Source: Ruminococcaceae bacterium UBA1417
Lineage (GTDB): Bacteria > Bacillota > Clostridia > Oscillospirales > Acutalibacteraceae
DNA length: 5,123 bases
NCBI GenBank assembly: GCA_002305575.1
Contig: DBPP01000005.1
Coordinates: forward strand, 46,962-52,084
Direction of reading: 5' to 3'
The translations under genes and the position numbers were made by a program. This document shows, one piece after another, positions 1 to 5,123 of this stretch. Numbering within the stretch: the first letter of the stretch is position 1; each line of letters starts with the position of its first letter. Below the pieces are notes generated by a model, which saw only the letters and a program-made list of their open reading frames with translations, searched no databases and was not told where the DNA came from.

Positions 1-1379
1 CCGTAGCCGTAATGCCCCGAGGACTGCGGAAACGCGTTGAACACATAGCCGAGCACGGGCGTTTTCGCCGCGTCCAGCATGGCCAGCGCTTCCTTTACCT
101 TGTTTGCGGGAACGGCGTCATGGCGCACCACGAGCAGCACGCTGTCCGCACAGTCGGCCAGCATGGCCGCATCCTGAAACAGCGCACACGGCGGTGTGTC
201 CAGAATTAAGTAATCCACCTGGGCTCGCAGCTGCTTTAAAATGACGCGCAGGTCGGGGCTGGCCAGGAATTCCGCCGGGCTTTCCGTCACCTTCTCGCCG
301 CCCCAGAAAAAGAAGCCGATTTTTTTGCTGAAGCGGATAAACTTCGTTTCCTGTAACTCGGGGTTCCGCAGCACCTCGGTCACGGTCGCACCGCCGGAAA
401 GCCCGAGGATCCGGGCATCCTGCTGCCGGCGCAAGTCGAGGTCGATCAGCATAACCCGCTTGCCCTCCTGCGCCAATTGCTCAGCCAGGTTGACGGACAG
501 CATCGATTTGCCCTCGCCCGCCACACTGCTGGTCACAAGCAGCGTCTTTGCGTCCTGCTCGTCCATGGCCGCGCACAGGCGGATCGTCAGGGAGCTGATG
601 CTCTCCCGGTAGCCGTGGGGCGTTCTGGGGTCGCGCATAGAAACATACCGGCTAGACACGCTGTTTTTTCGCGCCTTCTGCTTGACTTCCGGCAGCGCGC
701 CGAGACACTCCAAACTTGAAAAGCGCTCCATATCTTCCACGGTTTTTACCGTATTGTTGAAAAAGGCGATGAGCAGCACGATGGCCGCCGCTACGACAAA
801 GCCGCCAAAACCGCCCAGAGCGATTATCCGGTACAAGCTCGGCGTATTGTAGGGCGCGGACGGCGTCTGGATCTCATCGATCAGGTGAAACTCGATGTCG
901 CCCAGCACAAAGCGGGAAACCTCGGGATACACCGCGAGCGCCGCCTCCAGAATCGCCCGGGCGTCCGCAGCCGAAGCGCTGCTGACCGCCATGGTGACCA
1001 TATTGGAATTCTCGATGGTCTGCGCGGAAATTGTGCCGTTGAGCCGCTCCGTCCCGAGCGCATCCAGCAGCACGCTGCGGAAATAGCTGCTATCCAGAAT
1101 ATAGGGAAACGTGCTGGCCATCTGGTTTGCAGCCGTTGAGGAATAATAAAAGCTGGAATTTTCACCCGTAGACACCGTGAAGGTCGCCTCGCAGCGATAC
1201 AGCGGGGTATATCGTCCAAAGTTGAAGCCGAACATCCCGCCGATGCCCAGCGCAATCAGCAGGAAAAACAGCCACCATTTGCGTTTTGCGATCCGAAAGA
1301 AATCCACCGTAAGGCGGAGCAGATCGATTTCCACGACGTCGCGCTCCGGCTGCTTTTGCGTCGTTTTTCGTTCATCCAT
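1..1379 (-). CDS. Fused Wzz-type chain-length regulator and BY-type tyrosine kinase (partial, C-terminal end missing)
   Basis: This is a membrane protein predicted to control surface-polysaccharide chain length and export through a cytoplasmic ATP-dependent tyrosine autokinase. The visible part is 459 codons from ATG at 1379, and the frame is still open at the left edge. Order of parts: short cytoplasmic N-terminus; membrane segment ~35-55; outside Wzz-like region ~56-182; second membrane segment ~184-207; linker; BY-kinase domain from ~255. Kinase motifs are canonical: Walker A AGEGKS at 287-292 (K291), Walker A' LIDLDLR at 311-317, Walker B LILDTPP at 391-397. The last residues seen include Y457 and Y459 in a GHYGYG context, which looks like the start of the tyrosine-rich tail these kinases autophosphorylate. 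The start is supported by AAGGAGGG nine bases upstream. It lies 23 bp after a paralogue of the same architecture. In many Firmicutes (CapA/CapB, YwqC/YwqD) the two parts are separate proteins, so the fused form is Wzc-like in layout but with a much shorter external loop. The exact polymer is not deducible. Confidence 0.93.
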   Translation of the reverse strand, partial: MDERKTTQKQPERDVVEIDLLRLTVDFFRIAKRKWWLFFLLIALGIGGMFGFNFGRYTPLYRCEATFTVSTGENSSFYYSSTAANQMASTFPYILDSSYFRSVLLDALGTERLNGTISAQTIENSNMVTMAVSSASAADARAILEAALAVYPEVSRFVLGDIEFHLIDEIQTPSAPYNTPSLYRIIALGGFGGFVVAAAIVLLIAFFNNTVKTVEDMERFSSLECLGALPEVKQKARKNSVSSRYVSMRDPRTPHGYRESISSLTIRLCAAMDEQDAKTLLVTSSVAGEGKSMLSVNLAEQLAQEGKRVMLIDLDLRRQQDARILGLSGGATVTEVLRNPELQETKFIRFSKKIGFFFWGGEKVTESPAEFLASPDLRVILKQLRAQVDYLILDTPPCALFQDAAMLADCADSVLLVVRHDAVPANKVKEALAMLDAAKTPVLGYVFNAFPQSSGHYGY

Positions 1380-1388
1380 TTCCCTGCA

Positions 1389-1396
1389 CCCTCCTT
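1389..1396 (-). promoter_or_regulatory. Ribosome binding site AAGGAGGG for the downstream Wzz/BY-kinase
   Basis: The minus strand reads AAGGAGGG, then nine bases, then ATG at 1379. It fills most of the 23-bp gap between the two kinase genes, so this gene has its own strong initiation site and does not rely on stop-start overlap as the two genes upstream do. The gap leaves no room for a promoter or terminator hairpin. A second ATG at 1375 is out of frame with the kinase. Confidence 0.85.
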
Positions 1397-1402
1397 ACCG
1401 GC

Positions 1403-2785
1403 TCAAGCGCCGTAGCGGTCCTGTCCCGAAGACCGCAGACTTTTCTGCTGAAACGCATTGAGAATAAAACCGGAAAAATCGCCTGTGCTCTTCCAGATCA
1501 GGTCTACCGCGTCGTTGATCACGCGCACATCGGCCATATCCTGCCGCACCACCAGCGCCACGCTGTCCACGTGGTGCATCCAGATCTCCGCGTCCGCCGC
1601 AACCGCGATCGGGGAGCAGTCCACCACGATGACGTCCATTTTGTCGCGCAGCGCCTCGAGCAGCGCCGGCAGCTGTGCGCCGTTGAGCAGGCTGCCCGGC
1701 TGCGCCGCCGACTTATACTGGAACAGTTCCCAGATATGCGTCTTTTCGTTGTAAACCGCCGCTTCCTTCCAGGTTTTTCTGCCTGCCAGCACATCGGAAA
1801 GGGAAAATCCGTCTTTCGACGCCTTGTCAAAGATTTTATACTGCGCCGGCTTGCGCAGATCGCCGTCGAGCAGCGCCACGCGGCTGCCGTGTTCGGCCAG
1901 CGCGACGGCCACATTGGCCGCCACGGTGGACTTGCCTTCGTTCTCCTCCACGCTGGTGACCAAAAGGATCTGCAGCTTTTTGTGGCGCAGATGCGCTTCC
2001 AGACGGGTCGCCATGCGGCGGCTTGTCTCCGCGAAATCCATGCTCACGAGCGGGGAGTTCAACAACAGCGCCGGCACGCCCTTGCGGCCCTTGGCTCTGC
2101 GTCTCCGGCCGCGCATACCCTGCCGCTTTTCAAACTGCACCGTGCCGAGCACCGTGCCGTCCAACAGCGAGGCGGCGGAATCCGCTGTCTTGACCGTGTA
2201 GCGCAACAGGTAAATCAGCGCAATCAGACCCGCCGCAGCCACAGCCGCCAGACACGCAAGCTCCACGCGGTGCGAAATGAGAAACGACGCGTTGGAGGGC
2301 GTTTCCGGCACAGACGGCTCCTGCACGATTTCCAGCGCCGCGTTTGTAAACACATACCCGGCGACCTGTTCATAGTTTTGCAGCGCCGCATGGATAAACA
2401 GGTAGGCCTGCCGGGGCGTCGGCGAAGTCGCGCTGAGCACCAGCAGGTTGGTCTCAGAAATCTGCGAGCAGGAAATGGTTCCCGCCGCCTCTTCACCCGT
2501 GCTCTCTGAAACCAGGCTGCGCAGTGCGCTGCTCTGGAAAATCTCGCTGTACACGGCGGTCATCTGCGTCGTCTGCACCAGCGAGGTATAGGCATCGGAG
2601 CCCGCCATGCGGATGACCAGCGTGGCCGACGCCGTATACTGCGGGGTATAGGTCAACGACCCGATACCCGTAGCACCGAGAAACGCCGCCACGGCCCAGG
2701 CGACCACAATCCACCAGTATTTGAGAATTTGCAGGCCAATTCCCTGCCACGAAATTTCATTCAGGTTGAATCGTTGCTGCTTCAT
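1403..2785 (-). CDS. Fused Wzz-type chain-length regulator and BY-type tyrosine kinase with divergent kinase motifs
   Basis: This complete 460-residue paralogue of the next gene is predicted to act in polysaccharide chain-length control at the membrane. Membrane segments lie at ~22-45 and ~173-195, enclosing a ~125-residue external Wzz-like loop that ends in a proline-containing stretch (EPSVPETPSN), as is common before the second membrane segment in Wzz proteins. A very basic patch (about 221-236, RGRRRRAKGRKG core) follows inside the cell, then the nucleotide-binding domain: Walker A TSVEENEGKST at 277-287 (K285), Walker A' LLDGDLR at 305-311, and Walker B VIVVDCSP at 385-392. Walker B departs from the usual D-[ST]-P-P. 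The C-terminal tail has a single tyrosine (Y458, in DRYGA) rather than a cluster, so autophosphorylation may be weak or absent even though ATP binding looks intact. ATG at 2785 overlaps the preceding stop by ATGA and has AGGAGGG six bases upstream. It could be a regulatory partner for the canonical kinase next door. Family assignment is firm; activity is uncertain. Confidence 0.93.
   Translation of the reverse strand: MKQQRFNLNEISWQGIGLQILKYWWIVVAWAVAAFLGATGIGSLTYTPQYTASATLVIRMAGSDAYTSLVQTTQMTAVYSEIFQSSALRSLVSESTGEEAAGTISCSQISETNLLVLSATSPTPRQAYLFIHAALQNYEQVAGYVFTNAALEIVQEPSVPETPSNASFLISHRVELACLAAVAAAGLIALIYLLRYTVKTADSAASLLDGTVLGTVQFEKRQGMRGRRRRAKGRKGVPALLLNSPLVSMDFAETSRRMATRLEAHLRHKKLQILLVTSVEENEGKSTVAANVAVALAEHGSRVALLDGDLRKPAQYKIFDKASKDGFSLSDVLAGRKTWKEAAVYNEKTHIWELFQYKSAAQPGSLLNGAQLPALLEALRDKMDVIVVDCSPIAVAADAEIWMHHVDSVALVVRQDMADVRVINDAVDLIWKSTGDFSGFILNAFQQKSLRSSGQDRYGA
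2782..2785 (-). other. ATGA stop-start overlap between the Ig-like gene and the first Wzz/BY-kinase
   Basis: The TGA stop of the secreted Ig-like protein (2784-2782) shares bases with the ATG of the kinase (2785-2783). This four-base overlap is a typical translational coupling junction and suggests the two products are made together. Confidence 0.9.
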
Positions 2786-3636
2786 GCGACGCCCTCCTGC
2801 ACAATGACGGTCAGCCAGTTCTGCCCGTAGCGGGTTTCCCCGGTTTCCTCGTCCTCGAGCAGCAATTCGTAATGGACCTCATACAGGCCCGCCGTATCGG
2901 TATCGACTTGCCCGGTCGTCTCGAGCTGGCGGACGCTGTATTCATGCCCCGCTGCATCCGTGATGGAATCCACATACGACGTGGCACTGAAACGCTCCCC
3001 CTGCATCACGTAGACCAACCCCTGCTGAAGCACGATGTCAATCTGCTGGGATCCCTCCTCGACCACATGGATCGGGAACGCATGCGAAACGGTATCCCCG
3101 AAGCTGTTGCGCACCTCCATGGTGATGGTGTAGTCCCCCGGCTGGCTGTAGATCGCATCCGTCTCCACATAGGAGATCCAGTCGGTCAGATCGCCGTCGA
3201 GCAGGTCGGAGGCGGTGAACATTGCGCGGACGTCCGTATGGTTTGTGGCGCCCGCCTCAAAACAGAGCGGCTGCGCCAAAGCAAACCGCGGCGAATGGTA
3301 ATCCGTAAAGGTGACCCGGCGGGTGAGCGTCGCCATATGCTCGGCAGAGTCGAACACCACATATGTCAGGTCGCAGATGCCGGGATCGATGAAGCGTGAA
3401 AAATCGCCCACCAGAATCTGGCCCGTGAGGTCGCCGTCCTTTGCGTCGCTGGCCGTGACGCCCGCGAGAAGTTGTTCCTGCGTATAGGCGCAGGGAATCT
3501 CGAGGGTTTCGCTCTCCGCGGAGATCACGGGGATAGTGCTGTCGCTTTCCGCCAGTGCCGCTGCCTGTGACACCGCAAACACCGCAACCGCCGCGACAAG
3601 CGCCACAACCGTCACAATTTTCAGTAGCCGCATCAT
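2782..3636 (-). CDS. Secreted protein of tandem Ig-like (DUF5011-like) repeats, function unknown
   Basis: This 284-residue protein is predicted to be exported and to act outside the membrane. An N-terminal signal peptide is clear: basic residues R3 and K6, a hydrophobic run ~7-23, and an ALA site, with likely cleavage after A29. It could instead stay as a single N-terminal membrane anchor. The mature part reads as three beta-rich repeats. Repeat 1 (~33-112) carries ASDAKDGDLT at 62-71 and ends in RRVTFTD. Repeat 2 (~113-195) carries ASDLLDGDLT at 142-151 and a GDYTITMEV strand. Repeat 3 (~196-283) is more divergent, with GLYEVHYEL. The T-A-S-D-x-x-D-G-D-L-T signature with a later G-x-Y-x-x-x-x-V strand is the hallmark of DUF5011/Ig-like bacterial surface domains. 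I see no LPXTG, C-terminal membrane segment, lipobox or enzyme motif. Three cysteines (C49, C88, C125) fall in the first two repeats. It overlaps both neighbours by ATGA, so it is probably a dedicated external partner of the exporter or the Wzz kinases; that role is inference. Confidence 0.85.
   Translation of the reverse strand: MMRLLKIVTVVALVAAVAVFAVSQAAALAESDSTIPVISAESETLEIPCAYTQEQLLAGVTASDAKDGDLTGQILVGDFSRFIDPGICDLTYVVFDSAEHMATLTRRVTFTDYHSPRFALAQPLCFEAGATNHTDVRAMFTASDLLDGDLTDWISYVETDAIYSQPGDYTITMEVRNSFGDTVSHAFPIHVVEEGSQQIDIVLQQGLVYVMQGERFSATSYVDSITDAAGHEYSVRQLETTGQVDTDTAGLYEVHYELLLEDEETGETRYGQNWLTVIVQEGVA
2792..2798 (-). promoter_or_regulatory. Ribosome binding site AGGAGGG for the 460-residue Wzz/BY-kinase
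   Basis: The minus strand reads AGGAGGG, six bases, then ATG at 2785. The site lies inside the last codons of the upstream Ig-like gene. It fixes the start codon and fits coupled re-initiation at the ATGA overlap. Confidence 0.85.
3633..3636 (-). other. ATGA stop-start overlap between the ABC exporter and the Ig-like gene
   Basis: The exporter stop TGA (3635-3633) lies within ATGATG, the first of two tandem in-frame ATG codons (3636 and 3633) of the Ig-like gene. Either ATG would give a signal peptide. The first is preferred because it makes the four-base overlap and sits seven bases from a GGAG core. The junction suggests coupled translation. Confidence 0.85.
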
Positions 3637-5123
3637 GAACCGGCTCCACTCCCTTCCTCATTTTGCGATTTTGCCGCCGGCTTTTCCGGGACGCTGCCGT
3701 CCTCGAGAAACCGCTCGAGCTGCTCGCTGTCAATTTCTTTGAAATGCCCGTCGCCCACCATATAGACCCGCGTGCACTGGGCAAACACGCTGGGGCGGTG
3801 CGCCGTGACGATCACCGTGCGGCGGGCGTCGTGGCGAATGATGTTGCGCAGGACACGGCGTTCCGTCACCACGTCCAGCGCGCTAGTCGCTTCGTCCAAC
3901 AGCAACACCGGCGTATCCGCCAAAATGGCGCGGGCAATGGAAATGCGCTGCTTCTGCCCTTCGGAGAAGCGCTGGCCATTGTCCCGGATTTTCTCATCTA
4001 TGCCATCCGGCAGTTCCTGTACAAAATCCCACGCGCAGGCCGTCTGCAACGCCCGAATGACCTCTTCGTCGGAGGCGTCGGGCTTCATGAGCCGCAGGTT
4101 TTCGGCAATGGTGCCGCTGAACAGCGTGTTGCCCTGTGGGATGTAGCTGAACAGCCGCCGGGTGGCTGCCGAAACCGTCTGGGGCGCGCTGCCGCCGCTC
4201 GAAACCGTGACCGCGCCCTTTCGGGGATGGATCAGGCCGAGAAACAGTTTTAAGGTTGTCGTCTTGCCGAGACCGGACGGCCCGACAAGGCCGATGATCT
4301 CGCCCGGCGCGGCGCAGAACTGCGCGCCGGTGTAGATATCGCGGTTGCCGGCATAGCCGACCGTCACATCGTCCAGACGCACACACACGCCGCTCTCGGC
4401 AGCGCGGTCGAGCATAGCCTGCATTTCCGGGGTATCGACCGTTTTCTCGCGCGGCAGACCGGTGATTTCCATCACGCGCCCGGCGCTGATACAAGCGCGC
4501 ATAGCACTTGGAATCAGGTTCACCACCGAGCTGAAGGAGCCGCGCAGGGAGCCCGCCATGCCGACCAGCATGGTCATGGAACCGTAGGTGATATCGCCCT
4601 GCCAGAGACGGAAAATGGCGAAGCCGTAACACGCATAGCCGATTGCCTGCCCAACCAGCTGTGTGGCGATACTGCCAATCTGCTGATACTTGTTGCGGTC
4701 GAGCTGAATGCGCATGGCCTCGGCCTGTTGGTCCTCATAGCGTTTGAAAAAGGTCTGCACCAGGCCAAACGCCTTGATGGTCTGCATATTCTGGAAAATC
4801 TCCTGGTTGAAGGAGACGTTCTCACTGGCAAATTCCTGGTTCTTTTTCTGGTACTCCCGCATTTTGATGAGGTTGTAGCGGGAAACCAGCAGAGAAATCG
4901 GCGCACCACACAGGGCAATGGCCGCCATGACGGGATCGTTCTGCATCATGACGATGAACGCGCCGCCGAAGCTCACCAGCATCGAACACAAACTCGGGAT
5001 AAAGGTGAGAATATTGTTGATGACCACGCCCACATCACCGTTCAGGCGGTATTGCAGATCGCCGGGACGAAAATCCGAGAGGGCCTCCCAGTCGGCCTGA
5101 ATGGCCTGCTCGAAAATATCGAG
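3633..5123 (-). CDS. ABC exporter, fused membrane and ATPase domains, ABCB/MsbA type (partial, N-terminus missing)
   Basis: This is the C-terminal 496 residues of a half-transporter that would work as a dimer to export a substrate using ATP. Numbering starts at the right edge. The frame is open to 5123, and the upstream residues RPGDLQYRLNGDVGVV match the G-[DE]-L-x-x-R-[LI]-x-x-D segment of exporter membrane domains, so the GTG at 5033 is not the start and roughly 100 residues (first two membrane helices) are off the edge. Membrane helices follow at ~33-82 and ~150-205. The ATPase domain holds a possible A-loop Y257, Walker A GPSGLGKTT (281-289), Q-loop YIPQG (Q330), signature FSEGQ (386-390, with E in place of the second G of LSGGQ), Walker B VLLLDEATSALD (from 406) and H-loop TAHR (H442). 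All catalytic residues are present. The tail is rich in E, G, S and K. Substrate is unknown. Its position beside Wzz kinases suggests a lipid-linked glycan or surface component, but peptide export is also possible. It is translationally coupled to the secreted Ig-like gene. Confidence 0.95.
   Translation of the reverse strand, partial: LDIFEQAIQADWEALSDFRPGDLQYRLNGDVGVVINNILTFIPSLCSMLVSFGGAFIVMMQNDPVMAAIALCGAPISLLVSRYNLIKMREYQKKNQEFASENVSFNQEIFQNMQTIKAFGLVQTFFKRYEDQQAEAMRIQLDRNKYQQIGSIATQLVGQAIGYACYGFAIFRLWQGDITYGSMTMLVGMAGSLRGSFSSVVNLIPSAMRACISAGRVMEITGLPREKTVDTPEMQAMLDRAAESGVCVRLDDVTVGYAGNRDIYTGAQFCAAPGEIIGLVGPSGLGKTTTLKLFLGLIHPRKGAVTVSSGGSAPQTVSAATRRLFSYIPQGNTLFSGTIAENLRLMKPDASDEEVIRALQTACAWDFVQELPDGIDEKIRDNGQRFSEGQKQRISIARAILADTPVLLLDEATSALDVVTERRVLRNIIRHDARRTVIVTAHRPSVFAQCTRVYMVGDGHFKEIDSEQLERFLEDGSVPEKPAAKSQNEEGSGAGS
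3644..3649 (-). promoter_or_regulatory. Ribosome binding site GTGGAG for the Ig-like protein
   Basis: The minus strand reads GTGGAG, seven bases, then ATG at 3636. A further purine-rich stretch (AGGAAGGGAG) lies just upstream but is rather far from the start. The site is within the last codons of the exporter and is weaker than those of the two kinase genes, which fits coupling to exporter translation. Confidence 0.65.

Noticed and set aside
1380..1402. The two kinase genes as one gene broken by a stop or frameshift
   Set aside because: Each has its own start, ribosome binding site, two membrane segments and complete Walker A/A'/B set, so they are paralogues in tandem.
1380..1402. Terminator or promoter between the two kinase genes
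   Set aside because: The 23-bp gap holds a Shine-Dalgarno site and shows no hairpin followed by a T-run and no -35/-10 pair.
1571..2509. Long plus-strand open frame of 312 codons opposite the upstream kinase
   Set aside because: It is rich in H, R and Q with no recognisable domain and lies antisense to a firm Wzz/BY-kinase. GC-rich codon use often leaves such antisense frames open.
3257..3784. Minus-strand open frame spanning the exporter/Ig-like junction in another frame
   Set aside because: It is an out-of-frame shadow of two well-supported genes and has low-complexity R/G-rich content.
3663..4253. Plus-strand open frame opposite the ATPase domain of the exporter
   Set aside because: The composition is unlike a real protein, there is no good ribosome binding site, and the opposite strand encodes conserved ABC motifs throughout.
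5031..5033. GTG at 5033 as the start of the ABC exporter
   Set aside because: The frame is open to the right edge and the upstream residues match a conserved segment of the exporter membrane domain, so the true start lies outside the window.

Overview
The window is a GC-rich stretch (about 58-60% by eye, not computed) with four tightly packed protein-coding genes, all on the minus strand. Transcription runs from position 5123 towards position 1. There is no gap longer than 23 bp between genes, so I see no internal promoter, terminator, RNA gene, mobile element, repeat array or CRISPR. In transcription order the genes are: (1) the C-terminal ~500 residues of an ABCB/MsbA-type ABC exporter, cut by the right edge; (2) a 284-residue secreted protein of Ig-like (DUF5011-like) repeats; (3) a 460-residue fused Wzz-type chain-length regulator and BY-type tyrosine kinase; (4) a second fused Wzz/BY-kinase, whose last residues are lost at the left edge. 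The fourth gene has no stop codon in the window. I read it directly from the reverse complement of 1-1379.

The organism is probably a Gram-positive member of the Clostridia (an Oscillospiraceae/Ruminococcaceae- or Lachnospiraceae-like gut anaerobe). This rests on strong Shine-Dalgarno sites (AGGAGGG), short external Wzz loops as in Gram-positive capsule proteins, the Walker A variant ENEGKST, the FSEGQ-type ABC signature, and GC-rich codon use. It is inference from style and family resemblance, not a taxonomic assignment.

The genes look like the export and control part of a surface-polysaccharide (capsule or exopolysaccharide) locus. The Wzz/BY-kinase proteins would set polymer length and control assembly through cycles of tyrosine phosphorylation. 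The ABC exporter could move a lipid-linked or other surface substrate across the membrane, and the secreted Ig-like protein would sit outside the membrane. Genes 1-2 and 2-3 overlap by the four bases ATGA, which suggests translational coupling and matched output. Genes 3 and 4 are separated by 23 bp that hold a strong ribosome binding site.

Two points deserve a second look. The two adjacent fused kinases are not equivalent: the downstream one has canonical motifs and the start of a tyrosine-rich tail, while the upstream one has an altered Walker B and only one tail tyrosine. The second is the secreted Ig-like protein, which is translationally locked between an exporter and a chain-length kinase and has no obvious assigned role.
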